The notes under the pieces are model-generated. The model did not search any database. It had not been told where the DNA came from and saw only the letters and a list, made by a program, of their open reading frames with translations. From Aphrocallistes beatrix (taxonomy: Eukaryota > Porifera > Hexactinellida > Sceptrulophora > Aphrocallistidae), in NCBI GenBank assembly GCA_963281255.1, contig OY725506.1, forward strand, positions 2,151,001 through 2,215,000: a DNA stretch of 64,000 nt, in the 5' to 3' direction. Both the position numbers and the translations under genes were made by a program. Shown one piece after another: positions 20,990 through 31,504 of the stretch. The stretch's first letter is position 1. Each line of letters opens with the position of its first letter.

Positions 20990-21125
20990 ACATGAGTTCA
21001 TACTAGAAAAGGTGCTGGTTAACACAGGGTATGATAGTATTATTATCACTCAAAAATAGTGTTCTGAAATGAAGTAATCCTGAAATTATAATACTCTTCC
21101 TAAACATATGCATAGTATTACAAAG
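20990..21125 (-). repeat. Inverted repeat arm, partner at 18310-18452
   Basis: Reverse complement reads TGTTTAGGAAGAGTATTAT..GTTAACCAGCACCTTTTCT, aligning to the left arm with scattered mismatches. Confidence 0.6.
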
Positions 21126-21179
21126 GTCCAATCATTGCCTATAATTTGGGAGATACTGTAAATGTCCATCCCTCCCAAT

Positions 21180-21803
21180 CTCGTTTGGACCAGCTATAAC
21201 AGACTCAATTAGGTTGATATTCGTATTCAGTATTAAACGATAAGTTGGGTATAATTTGGGACATCAGTTGTTCCATCCAATTGCAAGCTAAATTTTGCTG
21301 GGCTTACCTTGATTTGCTCCACCACTTGTAAGCGTATGTCTTGTAACATGTCTTCAATTTGGTCATGAATTGTGTAATTAGACAGGGGGATCTGTGCTAT
21401 TTTTTGTATAGCATAATCACCCCACAACAGTTGGACCATAACCACAGCACACGGTTTCACAAGGGTTTCTTTCTGTAATGATACGTGGCTTCTTCTTTTG
21501 GCAATCAATAATGCCGCACGGTAACTTACCTCTAATAATGGTTTCTTTTCTTCAACAAATCCATGAGCTTCAAATGTGCCTCTCCCATCAAACCGAGCTC
21601 ATTTAGTTTCGAAGTTTGTGTGTCTTCAACTTTCCCAGGGTGGACATTCTGGAGGGCTCTCGGAGCTTAGATGGCTTCATGCAATCTTTGCTAAATACTT
21701 TTGGGCAAATGATGCATTGTCATTTTGAATATCATCTCTGTTGAGCATGAATGTAAAACCAAATTCGACATAAGAATCATGATAATAACGCCTCTTCAAC
21801 ATG
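21180..21803 (-). pseudogene. hAT transposase fragment of the ZBED5 / SCAND3 type
   Basis: Minus-strand reading: RRYYHDSYVEFGFTF at the N-terminus, a decayed BED-zinc-finger region with stops, then LIAKRRSHVSLQKETLVKPC, WGDYAIQKIAQIPLSNYTIH, EDMLQDIRLQVVEQIKVS and FSLQLDGTTDVPNYTQLIV. This order matches the start of the hAT catalytic domain in ZBED5-like proteins (first catalytic Asp in LD(E)STD). Several stops and a frameshift at 21540-21640; the rest of the catalytic domain is missing. Confidence 0.8.
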
Positions 21804-21869
21804 ATAGAAACGATAGAAAGGAATCAATCTTGAAATAAGTGCTAAAATCATAAAGATAGAAACAAAATA

Positions 21870-23357
21870 CAGTCGAACCTGCTATAATGGCCAATCTATA
21901 AAACGGTCACGTCTATAGCGGTCACCAATGAACAGTCCCGTCCGAAATTCCATAATATTGAACCTGTGTATAGCGGTCACCTGCTCAACGAGGCCAGCGG
22001 CCACCCGTGTGTAGTCCATTACAGGATCTGTTACGAACGATAAACAAGTTTCATGTCATTACTTCAAGTAATGGAACTACATGTAGTAACTATGTTTCAT
22101 TCTAGATAGGGTTTAAAGCGCTTGTAGTGTCTCAATAAAAAAATATTAATTGGCCGACTAAACTTTAGATTAGAGCCAAATATTGAAATGACTGGCATAT
22201 GTATTTGTTTTTGACCCAGATACGTATATGAAAGCTATGCTTCTTCCAATCTATTTCATTCATTGTCAGTACATTGTATCTCATGGCAGTTACCTGTCTA
22301 TAACGGTCACTACCTCTCTATAACGGTCATCATCTATGTACTGTATACAATATACTGGGTGTTAATTAAAGTTTTGGCTACACTTCTCATTGAACCTTAG
22401 GTATGATTAATAACGTTGCTTGTTATATATTAGAACTAGAGTCGTTAACATCTCGACTCGTATTTGTTCTCGCGCAGGATGAGACCCAATTGTCTTTAAT
22501 GATAACTATATAATGACCTCAATCAAGTAAACAATTTGGAGCACGTTCCCTTTCCCTCCTCAAGGAGGAGCTTGCTCCAGGACCCGCACCTGAAATTTAA
22601 TGTGCAAAACGGGAGTGCGGTCTTTTAATGCTAATTGTATACCATTTTGTAAATTGACAAGTGTATTGATCATTCAATTCTCCTGCATGTATTTATCCTT
22701 ACTATTAAAACTCGATTAATGTATATTTATTTATATATATATATATATAATTTGTGCTATTCTCCTACAATTCTAACATTCTTGTCTACCCATAACATAT
22801 TTGATAAGACTTTATATAAGTCGAAAGCTATTTTGTGATATCACTTGCTAATAAACCTTTCTTTCTATTGAACCGCTCAATTCTATATCGCTATATATAC
22901 GCCGATCCCTAGCAGTTAGTCGCATGAACGAACCTGCAACTGACGATGAGTCCACTCGACTGGACCTCGCTTCCCCCTCCGATGTAGAAATGCTCCAGCA
23001 TGGCAAATTCGCATCCTCCGACCAGTATTCTGGCATTGCTAATATTGAACCTGTGTATAGCGGTCACCTGCTCAACGCGGCCATTTTTTGTAGTCCCTTA
23101 CTGACCCTTAAACTGTGTATAATGGCTATCACCTGTCTATAACGGCCATCACCTTTATATGTGTTTATTACAGGACATGTTACGAACGATAAACAAGTTT
23201 CATGTAATTACTTCAAGTAATGGAACTAGGTACATGTAGTAACCATGTTCCATTCTAGATAGGGTTAAGACAATCTTCATTGTATATAACGGTCACCTAT
23301 GTATAACGGCCAATTTTGTCCAGTCCCTTGGGTGGCCGTTATATACAGGTTCTACTG
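21870..23357. mobile_element. Pogo/Tigger element 1, non-coding, 1488 bp
   Basis: Ends CAGTCGAACCTGCTATAATG and inverse CGTTATATACAGGTTCTACTG with TA on each side. The interior has many CTGTxTATAACGGTCA words and a direct repeat of about 200 bp (21953-22110 with 23036-23270, sharing ACGAACGATAAACAAGTTTC). No transposase; the + frame at 22924-23142 has no clear homology. Confidence 0.75.
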
Positions 23358-23359
23358 TA

Positions 23360-23861
23360 TATATATATATCTGTAACGAATTGATTGAAGAAACTGCCAG
23401 GCACAGAAAGCTGATTTTTGGCATGTGAGAGTCTATTGGCTATGGCTCCAGTAAGTTCTGAGCTCAGACGAAAATGTCGACTCATCATCGAATTATGACA
23501 TCATTATCACCTTTTTATAATTAGAAATTTCAGTTTATCGACCATAACTCAGCCATTTTAGGTGATAGAAGGCTGAAATTTTAATAGAATGTGTATATGA
23601 ATATACCTCACATCTAATTATTATCAAAAAATGATTTCTCATCATTTTATTATGACGTCATCATTACGCATCAAAATTTTAAAAATTGTCAAATTTGGGG
23701 ATTTTTCGTGCGATATCGAATATAACAGTAGGACCGACGTATTCAGAGATGTTATCCCCTTATAATTCAACAATGTGACCCAGGCACACGCAGGGCGCCT
23801 CCGGTGGGCATAAAGTTTCGCCAGCCTCGCAGCGCAAGCAAGCGAAGCGCGCTTGTTAATA
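23360..23861 (-). repeat. GC-hairpin repeat copy 3 (reversed)
   Basis: The reverse complement runs CAAGCGCGCTTCGCTTGCTT..CGTTACAGATATATATA. The GC-rich hairpins are degraded here but the CRE block (ATGACGTCATCATTACGC) and the CATGTGAGAGTC end block are clear. Inserted between two pogo pieces. Confidence 0.75.
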
Positions 23862-24285
23862 ATAAATTAGCGATTATTCAGCCTTTGTGTGCAAATAAGG
23901 ATGGCATTGTCCAAATGCAAATCACTGACTCTTGAAGAGAAAATGACTGTCATTAAGAATAAAAATAACGGGAAAAGTGCTCGGAGGATAGCAGAAGAGA
24001 TGGGGGTTGGTCGTACCCAAATCCAGGGAATTATTATGTACAAACCTGAAATAAGAGATGAGCACAAACCTGAAAGAGAAGATTCGATAGAAATAAGAGT
24101 ACTATCGCCATCACATAGTACGTATATTACTATGTATTCATCATGAATTTTCTAAAAACATTATTTTTATTGCACTACGTTGATACTTTTGGGATTAAGA
24201 CAATCACCTGTATATAACGGTCACCTGTGTATAACGGCCAATTTTATCCAGTCCCTTGAGTGGCCGTTATATATAGATTCCACTG
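23862..24285 (+). pseudogene. Pogo/CENP-B-type transposase N-terminal fragment and right element end
   Basis: The frame at 23889-24146 encodes KCKSLTLEEKMTVIKNKNNG and ARRIAEEMGVGRTQIQGII, the CENP-B/pogo helix-turn-helix (psq-like) that binds the element ends. It stops after about 60 recognisable residues; the second HTH and the DDE core are absent. The right inverted repeat (GGCCGTTATATATAGATTCC, ending 24285) is followed by TA; the left end is lost at the hairpin repeat. Confidence 0.75.
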
Positions 24286-25090
24286 TACTTTCGTTGGTTT
24301 GGATTGAGATGAATTATGCATGAATATATTGCTTAATTTTAAAAATTTACCCGGGTACCACGCGTGTCACAGGTTCAGAACCGCTGCTCTGCATGATTAT
24401 TAATAGGATTTCCTGATTTCGGAATTGCTCGAATTATACAGGCGCCCCAAATATTTAAGTTTGGATTAAAAAATTCCTCAAACATGCCAAAGTGGCATGG
24501 GCTTAATTTTGATCAAGGAGACCCCCAATAATTCAAAATCACCAAAAAGTTCATACTTCTCAAATGCATTTGTTGACACCTAAATCCATCATGTGGTCTT
24601 GGAGTATTAATTGCATTTTTTCATTTTGAGTAACAATTTAGTAAGCTAACAAAACAAGAATCAAATATTATGTACAGGGTGTTTCATTGATTACACACAA
24701 AAGTAAATTGCTTTCATTTCATTTGTGATTGAGATAATTTAGTTATTTTGGCTGCTTTTGAAAGGAAATCCTTTGACATTATGAAAAACAATGAAGCAAA
24801 TCGTTGGAATAAAAGTAAATTATTTCAAAACATCATTAATATGGGATAACTCATTTCCGATTTAGTCATTATGGGCGGGTAAACCTTAGAAGTGTTGAGT
24901 AATCTTGAATAGGACTGATTTTTATGGTAGAATTCCAAATAACTTGCATGCTTTCCCAATACAATCACACGTTCTTACATGAGGTGGTCCGAACACAAAT
25001 TAATATAACAGGCCTACTTATACTTGATTATATTTTTGTATAAATATTTATATAATAGATAAAAATTTATGCAAAAATATAATCAAGTAT
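24286..25090. other. Intergenic DNA with transposon end fragments
   Basis: 24372-24394 (GTCACAGGTTCAGAACCGCTG) is the right end of a hAT element whose left end I cannot find. 24676-24700 (TACAGGGTGTTTCATTGA) resembles a mariner terminus. No gene. Confidence 0.4.
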
Positions 25091-25092
25091 TA

Positions 25093-25262
25093 TTTGGTTA
25101 ACCAAATTATTCGGTAGACCAAATATTCGGTTGACCAAATATTCGGTTGACCAAATTATTCGGTTGACCAAATTATTCGGTTAACCAAATTATTCGGTTT
25201 GACCATTATTCGGTTAACCAAATTATTTGGTCTGACCATTATTCGGTAAAATGGTATTTGGT
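25093..25262 (+). repeat. Minisatellite of ATTCGGTTGACCAAAT units
   Basis: About ten 15-17 bp units, variants of CCAAATTATTCGGTTGA, some with GGTTAACC. Ends in TATTTGGTTGAAGCGG. Located 270 bp downstream of the PDI stop codon. Confidence 0.85.
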
Positions 25263-25524
25263 TGAAGCGGTTTCAACCTTGGTAAAACTCATTTTCTCGG
25301 GACAAACTCATTCATTTAAATTGCACCAACTCATCATCCAGTCAAAGAAATGCGGGTGAGATATAGGATACATACTATTATATAATATAGAATAGCGCTA
25401 CAAGTTTGAGACGAAAATTTTTCTAAACTATAAATAACCTAACAAACAAATTTGCATATATACACGCATAAAGACCCAAAATAAAATTCAGCTAAAGTGT
25501 CTAAAGAGTTAAAGTTTAGCAATA

Positions 25525-25530
25525 TTTAAT
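25525..25530 (-). promoter_or_regulatory. Possible ATTAAA polyadenylation signal of the PDI gene
   Basis: ATTAAA on the minus strand lies 3 bases after the PDI stop codon. It is the common variant of AATAAA. I see no AATAAA on that strand in the next 100 bases. So short a 3' UTR would be unusual, so this is only a candidate. Confidence 0.25.
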
Positions 25531-25533
25531 ATA

Positions 25534-25796
25534 TTATAAATCTTCGTGATTTTGATGACTATCTAATTCTTCACCACTCAGTTCAGTTTCAGAATCATCT
25601 ACAGGGATACCATTCTTTTCAATGAACTGAATAAAGCTGTCTAAATCGCGCGTTCCTTTGTATTCAATAATTTCATCTGAATTTTGAGGAAAGAATTTGA
25701 TCGTTGGGAACGATACAATAGGAATGTTTTTAAATTCGTTTAGTGTAGAATCGACTTTACCAATTATAACTTCCTCATCATTTTTAAAATGATCAC
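25534..25796 (-). CDS. P4HB: Protein disulfide isomerase, last coding exon (end of a' domain, acidic tail, HEDL)
   Basis: Terminal coding exon of the PDI gene. The acceptor is ATTTTCATTTTAG|GTGATC; the split Gly codon joins WDQLG to DHFKNDEEV, which aligns without gaps to WDKLG..ENIVIAKMDS of human P4HB (recalled family pattern). It encodes the GKVDSTLNE strand, the cis-proline motif SFPTIKFFP, the final helix (RDLDSFIQFIEKNG) and a short acidic tail (DDSETELSGEELDS) ending NHEDL and TAA at 25536-25534. Acidic tails and a C-terminal KDEL/HDEL-like signal are usual in PDIs. HEDL has the two acidic residues in the reverse order of HDEL, so retrieval by the KDEL receptor is likely but not certain. 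No other exon is needed to complete the protein. Confidence 0.95.
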
Positions 25797-26214
25797 CTAA
25801 AATGAAAATAAAAATCAATATAGAAGAAAGAATATAAGGAGGAATTAATAATTGTAGCAGTGCAGATCGAATTAAAAAAACGACTTTTCAATTTATCGAT
25901 CAGTTCAGAAAACGAATAATTGTTGCGAAGTTTACCATAGAGAAGTCCATGATTCGTGTGAAAGCACAAAATATTTGGTCTTTCATGGAATTTCTTGGAA
26001 AAATTATGATAAAGTATGATTTAGGATATCAGAGGTTAATGAATGGTTTAGAAATCGGAGAAAAAAGGACATTGAAAATAAAAAGTTCCAATTTATTATC
26101 CTTCAATCGTATCAAATCGCATTCCTCATTCAATACATTTGAATAGAAAAATAACATATGAACGATGTTTGAAAAAACTTATTTGATAATATGGATATGA
26201 TTTCGATATTATAA

Positions 26215-26385
26215 ATTTCTACATTAGTAGCTGTTGTAGAATTCTGATCAAATTGATCGTTTAGACAATTTGATCAAAGTTCTACATTAGTAGCTATTGT
26301 AGAATTCCGATCAAATTGACCAATCTGAAATTTGATCAAAGTTCTACATCTGTTTGATCAAAGTTCTACCTCAGTCAATGATGTA
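26215..26385. repeat. 67-bp tandem repeat with TTGATCAA palindromes
   Basis: Two and a half units of TCTACATTAGTAGCT(G/A)TTGTAGAATTC plus ATCAAATTGA..TTTGATCAAAG. Units are internally palindromic. Confidence 0.7.
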
Positions 26386-26449
26386 CTTGGAGAAATATGA
26401 TCGACAAGTATTCAAAACTCAATTCTTGTGATATATTATGAAACAGGGC

Positions 26450-27204
26450 ACTTTAAAAATATCCCAAGTTTAGAGACCTTGCCGCATGCTTTTTACTAGG
26501 ATCATTTCGCTTCTTATCAGCCTTGTTTGGTGTAGACAATTGAAATAGACAAGATATCTCAATCTTTTCAAATAAAGTACATTATCATTTGCTATGACTT
26601 CAAGTAATATACCTTATCTGTCCCAGAAAACTGTGGCCATTCTCTTACCAGCTGATTTTGTGGTCCTTACCTTGATGGGGGCCGGTTTCCAAAAAGCCCT
26701 TCTCGCTTTGCCAAGCTTTAAGTAATTCTCGACTGACCTTCAACCTCTGGCGCTTTTGATCGTCTGATAAAAGTTTGGAACCCAACGAGCAACAACCTTT
26801 GACATTTCAATATCTTCGGTCAGAATTGAATGAATGATTTTGAGATCCCAACCTTGTCATCTAATTGTCTGCCAGTGATTCTTCTGTCCTCATCCAAAAT
26901 TCTTCAGTTCAATGTTCGTATCAGTTTTTGATGATTTCGGACGGGATCCATGGGGAGTATCGTTGAAGTCATCCCAGTCACTCTCGAATCGATCTATCCA
27001 TTTGTACACCATATGTTTTGAAGGGCAGTTTTTACCCAATGATTCGGTCAATTCTTTTAGAATCTGAGATCCGGTCTTCCCCTTTTTCCAGAAGTCTGTC
27101 AACTTGAAATTGGGAAGATAAATCTGGTTATTAAAATAAACGTCCAGGTTGGAGTTAATGTAATCTGGAGACTCAGCATCACAAAGTAATTTTTTAGTCG
27201 TCAT
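26450..27204 (-). pseudogene. Decayed mariner-like transposase
   Basis: The minus-strand N-terminal part (26890-27204) has a helix-turn-helix-like VYKWIDRFESDWDDFNDTPH followed by GSRPKSSKTD, the hinge of mariner transposases. Further down, KSAGKRMATVFWD (near 26640-26680) is the conserved block between the first two catalytic Asp residues. Several stops; the C-terminal catalytic end is not recognisable. A short related stretch occurs at 59640-59740. Confidence 0.65.
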
Positions 27205-27379
27205 GTGACTACCAATAGTTAATAAAAACTAAAAACTACAAATACAAAGAGAATAGAGACTAGAAAATATACAAGTAATTTTAAGAAACAACATAATATC
27301 AACACTAGGTTTTTTGAACATTTTCTGATTTTTCTCATCGAATCTTCAAGTATGAATTCATTTATCGCAGTATTATGTA

Positions 27380-27874
27380 CACAAGCGCGCTTCGCGCTTG
27401 CTTGCGCTGCGCGGCTGACGGACACTTCGTGTCCGCCGGAGGCTCCCTTCGGTCGCCTGGAGTCACATTGGTTAATTATAAGGGAGATAACATCTCTAAA
27501 TATGTCTGTTCTACTGTGCTAATCGATATCAATCGAAAAATCACCAAATTTGTCAATTTTAAAATTTTTGATGCGTAATGATGACGTCATAACAAAGTGA
27601 TGAGTCATCATTTTTGATGAAAGTCGCATCATATGTGAGGTATGTTAGTATACAGATTCTATTAAAATTTCAGCCTTCTATCTCCTATAATGGCTGAGTT
27701 ATGCCCGAATGACTGCGTTGCTTAACTTTTAAAAATGTGACAATGACGTCATAATTCCATGATGAGTCGACATTTCGCTCTGAACTCAGAACTTACTGGA
27801 GCCATAGCCAAAAGACTCCCACATGCCAAAAATCAGCCTTCTGCGCCCGGCAGTTTCTTCAATCAATTCGTTAC

Positions 27875-27931
<57 letters not shown>

Positions 27932-27953
27932 CATCGAGTTTTAATAGTAAGGA
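27380..27953 (+). repeat. GC-hairpin repeat copy 4, best complete copy
   Basis: Runs from CACAAGCGCGCTTCGCGCTT to CATCGAGTTTTAATAGTAAGG. In order: a GC-rich double hairpin (27405-27460; first stem CGGACAC/GTGTCCG perfect), an AT-rich body with TGACGTCA twice and TGAGTCA once, a CAATCAATTCGTTACAG block, a TA microsatellite and the CGAGTTTTAATAG end. The 20-bp word ATTTATCGCAGTATTATGTA precedes (27360-27379) and follows (27954-27973) the element. No coding frame. Confidence 0.85.
27877..27927. repeat. TA microsatellite inside hairpin repeat
   Basis: About 25 uninterrupted TA units between the conserved 3' block and the terminal CGAGTTTTAATAG. Confidence 0.95.
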
Positions 27954-28323
27954 TTTATCGCAGTATTATGTAAGAGAGATCAATCACACATTAATGGAGT
28001 ACGCAAAGCAAATATATGCAGACCTGGGACCTTATCAAACCTGCGACTACATTGACAAAGTTCTGCACGGAGCGAATAGTTGCATATGATTGTTATAGTA
28101 TAAGTACATAAATTGATACAACATACTTTCACAAAAGTTTACTGAAATTTAGGCAATTGAATTCAACGAAAAATCAGTCATTCCCCCTAAATGAAATGAA
28201 TTTCTACGTCATTATCCATAAGCAAAAGTCCAACAATCCCATAATAATCCTCATTACGATCGAAGGGCAGAAAGAAAAGTGCGATTTGTCAAGCGTTAAA
28301 TTCCAACACTGAACAGCACTCTA

Positions 28324-28821
28324 CGAGGGGAGTTCAATAAGTAATTAGCCTGAACGTGAAAATATTTACTTGAAACTTCTGTTGTTCATTTTTCAATATA
28401 ATCGCCTAGAACATCAATGCACTTCTCCCAACGTTTGATCCAGGTTTCAAATCCACTATGGAAAAAGGTATTAGGTTGCTTGTCAAAAAACCTATTTACA
28501 GCTTCGACCAACTCTTCGTCACTGGCAAATTTCCAAATTTTCCAAATTTTTCAAAAGCTATTGATATAAGAAATTTTGAAATTTGCCAAATTGCATAGGA
28601 GGGAGCTGTGTCACCGTAAACGTTAACTAGCCTTTGGTGGATGTCCATCGGCGCAAAAAAAAAATGAGGAGATGTATTATAAATTGATAAATTAGAAAGG
28701 GGAAAAAATAGATAAGAATAGGTTGAAGCTGAAAATTAGTTGTGTAAACAACGATGCTTAATTTCATTCACCAATAATAAAGAGAAGTCTGGTAGGCTAA
28801 TAACTTATTGAACTCCCCTCG
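28324..28821 (-). mobile_element. Mariner deletion derivative, 498 bp
   Basis: TIRs CGAGGGGAGTTCAATAAGT and inverse with TA on each side (28322-28323, 28822-28823). The left part, read on the minus strand, keeps the transposase C-terminus: FETWIKRWEKCIDVLGDYIE preceded by FLTSDEELVEAVNRFFDKQP-like sequence. Most of the gene is deleted. The ends resemble those of the fragment at 37600. Confidence 0.85.
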
Positions 28822-28866
28822 TAGCTTGGCGGGACAAGAATGGGAGATCTTGAGCCGTCATTTGGG

Positions 28867-29143
28867 ATCATATCTTGAAAATCGTAATAATTTGGCATTC
28901 AAATTTGATGTTATTTGATAGCCAACTACTTCTTATTAAGTTATAATATATTTTATATTATTTATCTAAATTCAATGTTTTATTAGTTATTAGACAATTT
29001 CAAGATGGATTGTATAATAACGCATAAACTATTCAATTTAGACGAAGAAAATAATTTCTCACTTTATAAGAAGTAGTCATTTGGCTTTCAAATAGCTTCA
29101 AATTTGAATGCTTAGTTATTGCGGTTTTCAGGATATGATCCTA
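28867..29143. repeat. 277-bp imperfect palindrome
   Basis: GATCATATCTTGAAAATCG at the left is inverted at 29120-29143. Arms of about 90 bp pair through AACTACTTCTTAT / ATAAGAAGTAGT. The sequence to its right (29120-29400) is a dispersed repeat shared with 53700-54040. Confidence 0.75.
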
Positions 29144-29842
29144 AGTGACCAAAATACGTTTCAATAGCAACGCTTGAATGTAGCAACATTTCATGGAAAA
29201 TCACATTTTTCGCATCAACCCATTCACAGCTTAGTATATGTGAAATACTTAATGGCAGATCTAAACTTTATCAACGGATATGGGTGCTTTGAAACCATAA
29301 GTATATATGCTGATATGTTGACCATAAGTAGATATGCAGAGAAGGTCTATTCTGCGTGGTAAATGATTTTAGGTAGTTCATGTACAAATTCACCCATCTT
29401 CTCCACATCTAAACTATGGTACATTCCATCTATACATTTACCAGACACAAAAACCACATAGTGCACGAGCATCAGGAGAAGAAAAGGATAGGCAAGGGGA
29501 AACGATCACCAACTTGTTTCCAATTTTTCAACTGCTTTTACATCTTCAATTTATTCAATTGCCAACTACCTATACATTCTGTATATTTCCAATAATATTA
29601 AGATTTATGAGTATCAATATTGTTTCCACCCTGATATCTTCACACCAAAGAATGCTTAACTAATAAATAGTAAATCTGATTCTTAAATTGTTATGTCCAG
29701 ATTATTAGTGAAAGGACTTCAGAAATCACATCAAGGATTATAATTCATCTTTCAACAAGTCATACATAAACGTAGACTAGATAGTTTAGGAGCTCATACT
29801 CCTCAAGAGAGTAAATTTTATCCTATCAAAGGTTTGTTAGTA

Positions 29843-30142
29843 CAGTACACCCTCGCTAATCCGAACACTTCATTTTTACAATCCGAACACCCGAAATATA
29901 ATCTTTTTCGCCTCTATGCTTTAAATCAACGTTTATAATATTATACACTTCAATAAGATTGAGAAACCTCATTAAAGAAGTAAGTATAACAAAATATTAT
30001 CCTAATATTCTAACAATTCAAATTTTTTATAGTTAATACCCCATTGAATTAGTGTTATTTCACTAATCTGGACAAATTCACTAATCCGAACGATTTTTTA
30101 GATCATTGGCACAGAGCTGTTCGGATTAGCGAGGGTATACTG
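29843..30142. mobile_element. Pogo-type MITE, 300 bp
   Basis: Ends CAGTACACCCTCGCTAATCC and inverse GGATTAGCGAGGGTATACTG, TA on both sides. AATCCGAAC words recur inside the ends. No frame. Confidence 0.88.
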
Positions 30143-30479
30143 TATGGATAATTGTGAATTTGCCAATGAATCGCACTGGACTTTAAAATGGAGTTACATT
30201 AAATAATATAATTGCCTTGTGAGACATACTCGAATATTTTCAAAAATACCAAAACAAACGATTTAGAAACAGATGGCGAGTTAAAATCACAGGAGCACGT
30301 AGCTAACACAATTAGTCTTATATTATACTACTTAGTAATGCAGTGGATTAAGATCACGAAGTAGTAGAAATCCCTGTTCCAATAATACAAGAAGCTAGAA
30401 CCACACGGAGAGTGTGAAATTCCCACGGGAATAGAAATAACCCTGATCCAGTTAGATTAATGAGTTAAATCACATAAAC

Positions 30480-30742
30480 CTAAGTTGACTAATTCACGAC
30501 TTAAATAATTATTCAAATAATTCGAACAATTCATAATTCATCAAACCTGAGAAGAACTATTCAAAATTGAAACTTCTTACAAGAAAATATCATAAATTAT
30601 ATGAATACATTTTTCGAATAATTCATAATTCAGGATTCTGAATTATTCGAATAATTCATAATTCTTGAATTATGAATTATTCGAATAATTTATAATTCCT
30701 GAATTATGAATTATTCGAATAATTCATATTTCAGGAATTGTT
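30480..30742. repeat. GAATTATTCGAATAATTC palindromic repeat cluster
   Basis: The palindrome (G)AATTATTCGAATAATTC is repeated about five times at 35-40 bp spacing between AATTCATAATTC linkers. It abuts the mariner MITE at 30745. A shorter cluster lies at 39510-39560. Confidence 0.8.
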
Positions 30743-30744
30743 TA

Positions 30745-31502
30745 GGCCATTTCATAAGTACTGAGCCGTTATCTGTATTCAGAGGTTAGTGGAATTATCT
30801 TATTTTCGACTTGTCCATTGTATAGCTCAGAGGATCAGCTAGCGATTTGAATAAATAATTACTGTGATAGTACTATTATTGTGGTTCCTACACCCGATTG
30901 AAGTACATCAGTATAAGATACTGCCTTCGAACGTGATTTTTGGGTTCCCTAAGGCTGTATTTCATTTCTAAGCCAATGTAGATTAAAACTGATCCTTCAA
31001 TTAAATTCTACATATAAAAAAACCCCATAAATATTGATTTATTTATAGCATCATGGTTTTAGGCTCGGGATTAAATTCTTTATGAAATGGTATACAACCA
31101 CTTTTGTCCCATTTTGAGGGGGAGAAAATTGGGAAAAAATCCACTATAAGTTGCATAATTACTTTTTATCACAGGTTATTGTACTGAACACCACCTCCCG
31201 TTTACTTGATCACACATAGGTTCTTAATTATTTGGCTTTGTAATGATCTTATTCCACGAATTTAAAAAAACCATCAAATTCATTTTAAAGCCATTTTCAA
31301 TGGGAAGATTCCAATTTTTCGACAGTCACCTAAACCACGTATATAAATCGAACGTAACAATCACAATAATTGTTCTATCACAGCAACCCTATATTCAAAT
31401 AGAAAGCTGATCCCCTGAGCTATACACAATGGACAAATCGAAAATAGTATATTTTCACTAACTTCTGAATACAGATAACGGCTCAGTACTTATGAAATGA
31501 CC
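30745..31502. mobile_element. Mariner-type MITE, 758 bp
   Basis: Inverted arms of over 100 bp starting GGCCATTTCATAAGTACTGA and ending TACTTATGAAATGACC, TA on both sides (30743-30744, 31503-31504). Non-coding. Related copies at 18677-19265 and 42060-42665. Confidence 0.8.
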
Positions 31503-31504
31503 TA

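Noticed and set aside
25093-25262. CRISPR array
   Set aside because: No unique spacers between units; a eukaryotic minisatellite.
27740-27790. Hammerhead ribozyme core around ATGATGAGTCGAC
   Set aside because: The CUGANGA box lacks its C-U start and no properly placed GAAA follows.
27759-28089. Frames with poly-(Ile-Tyr) runs
   Set aside because: They are translations of the TA microsatellite in a hairpin repeat.
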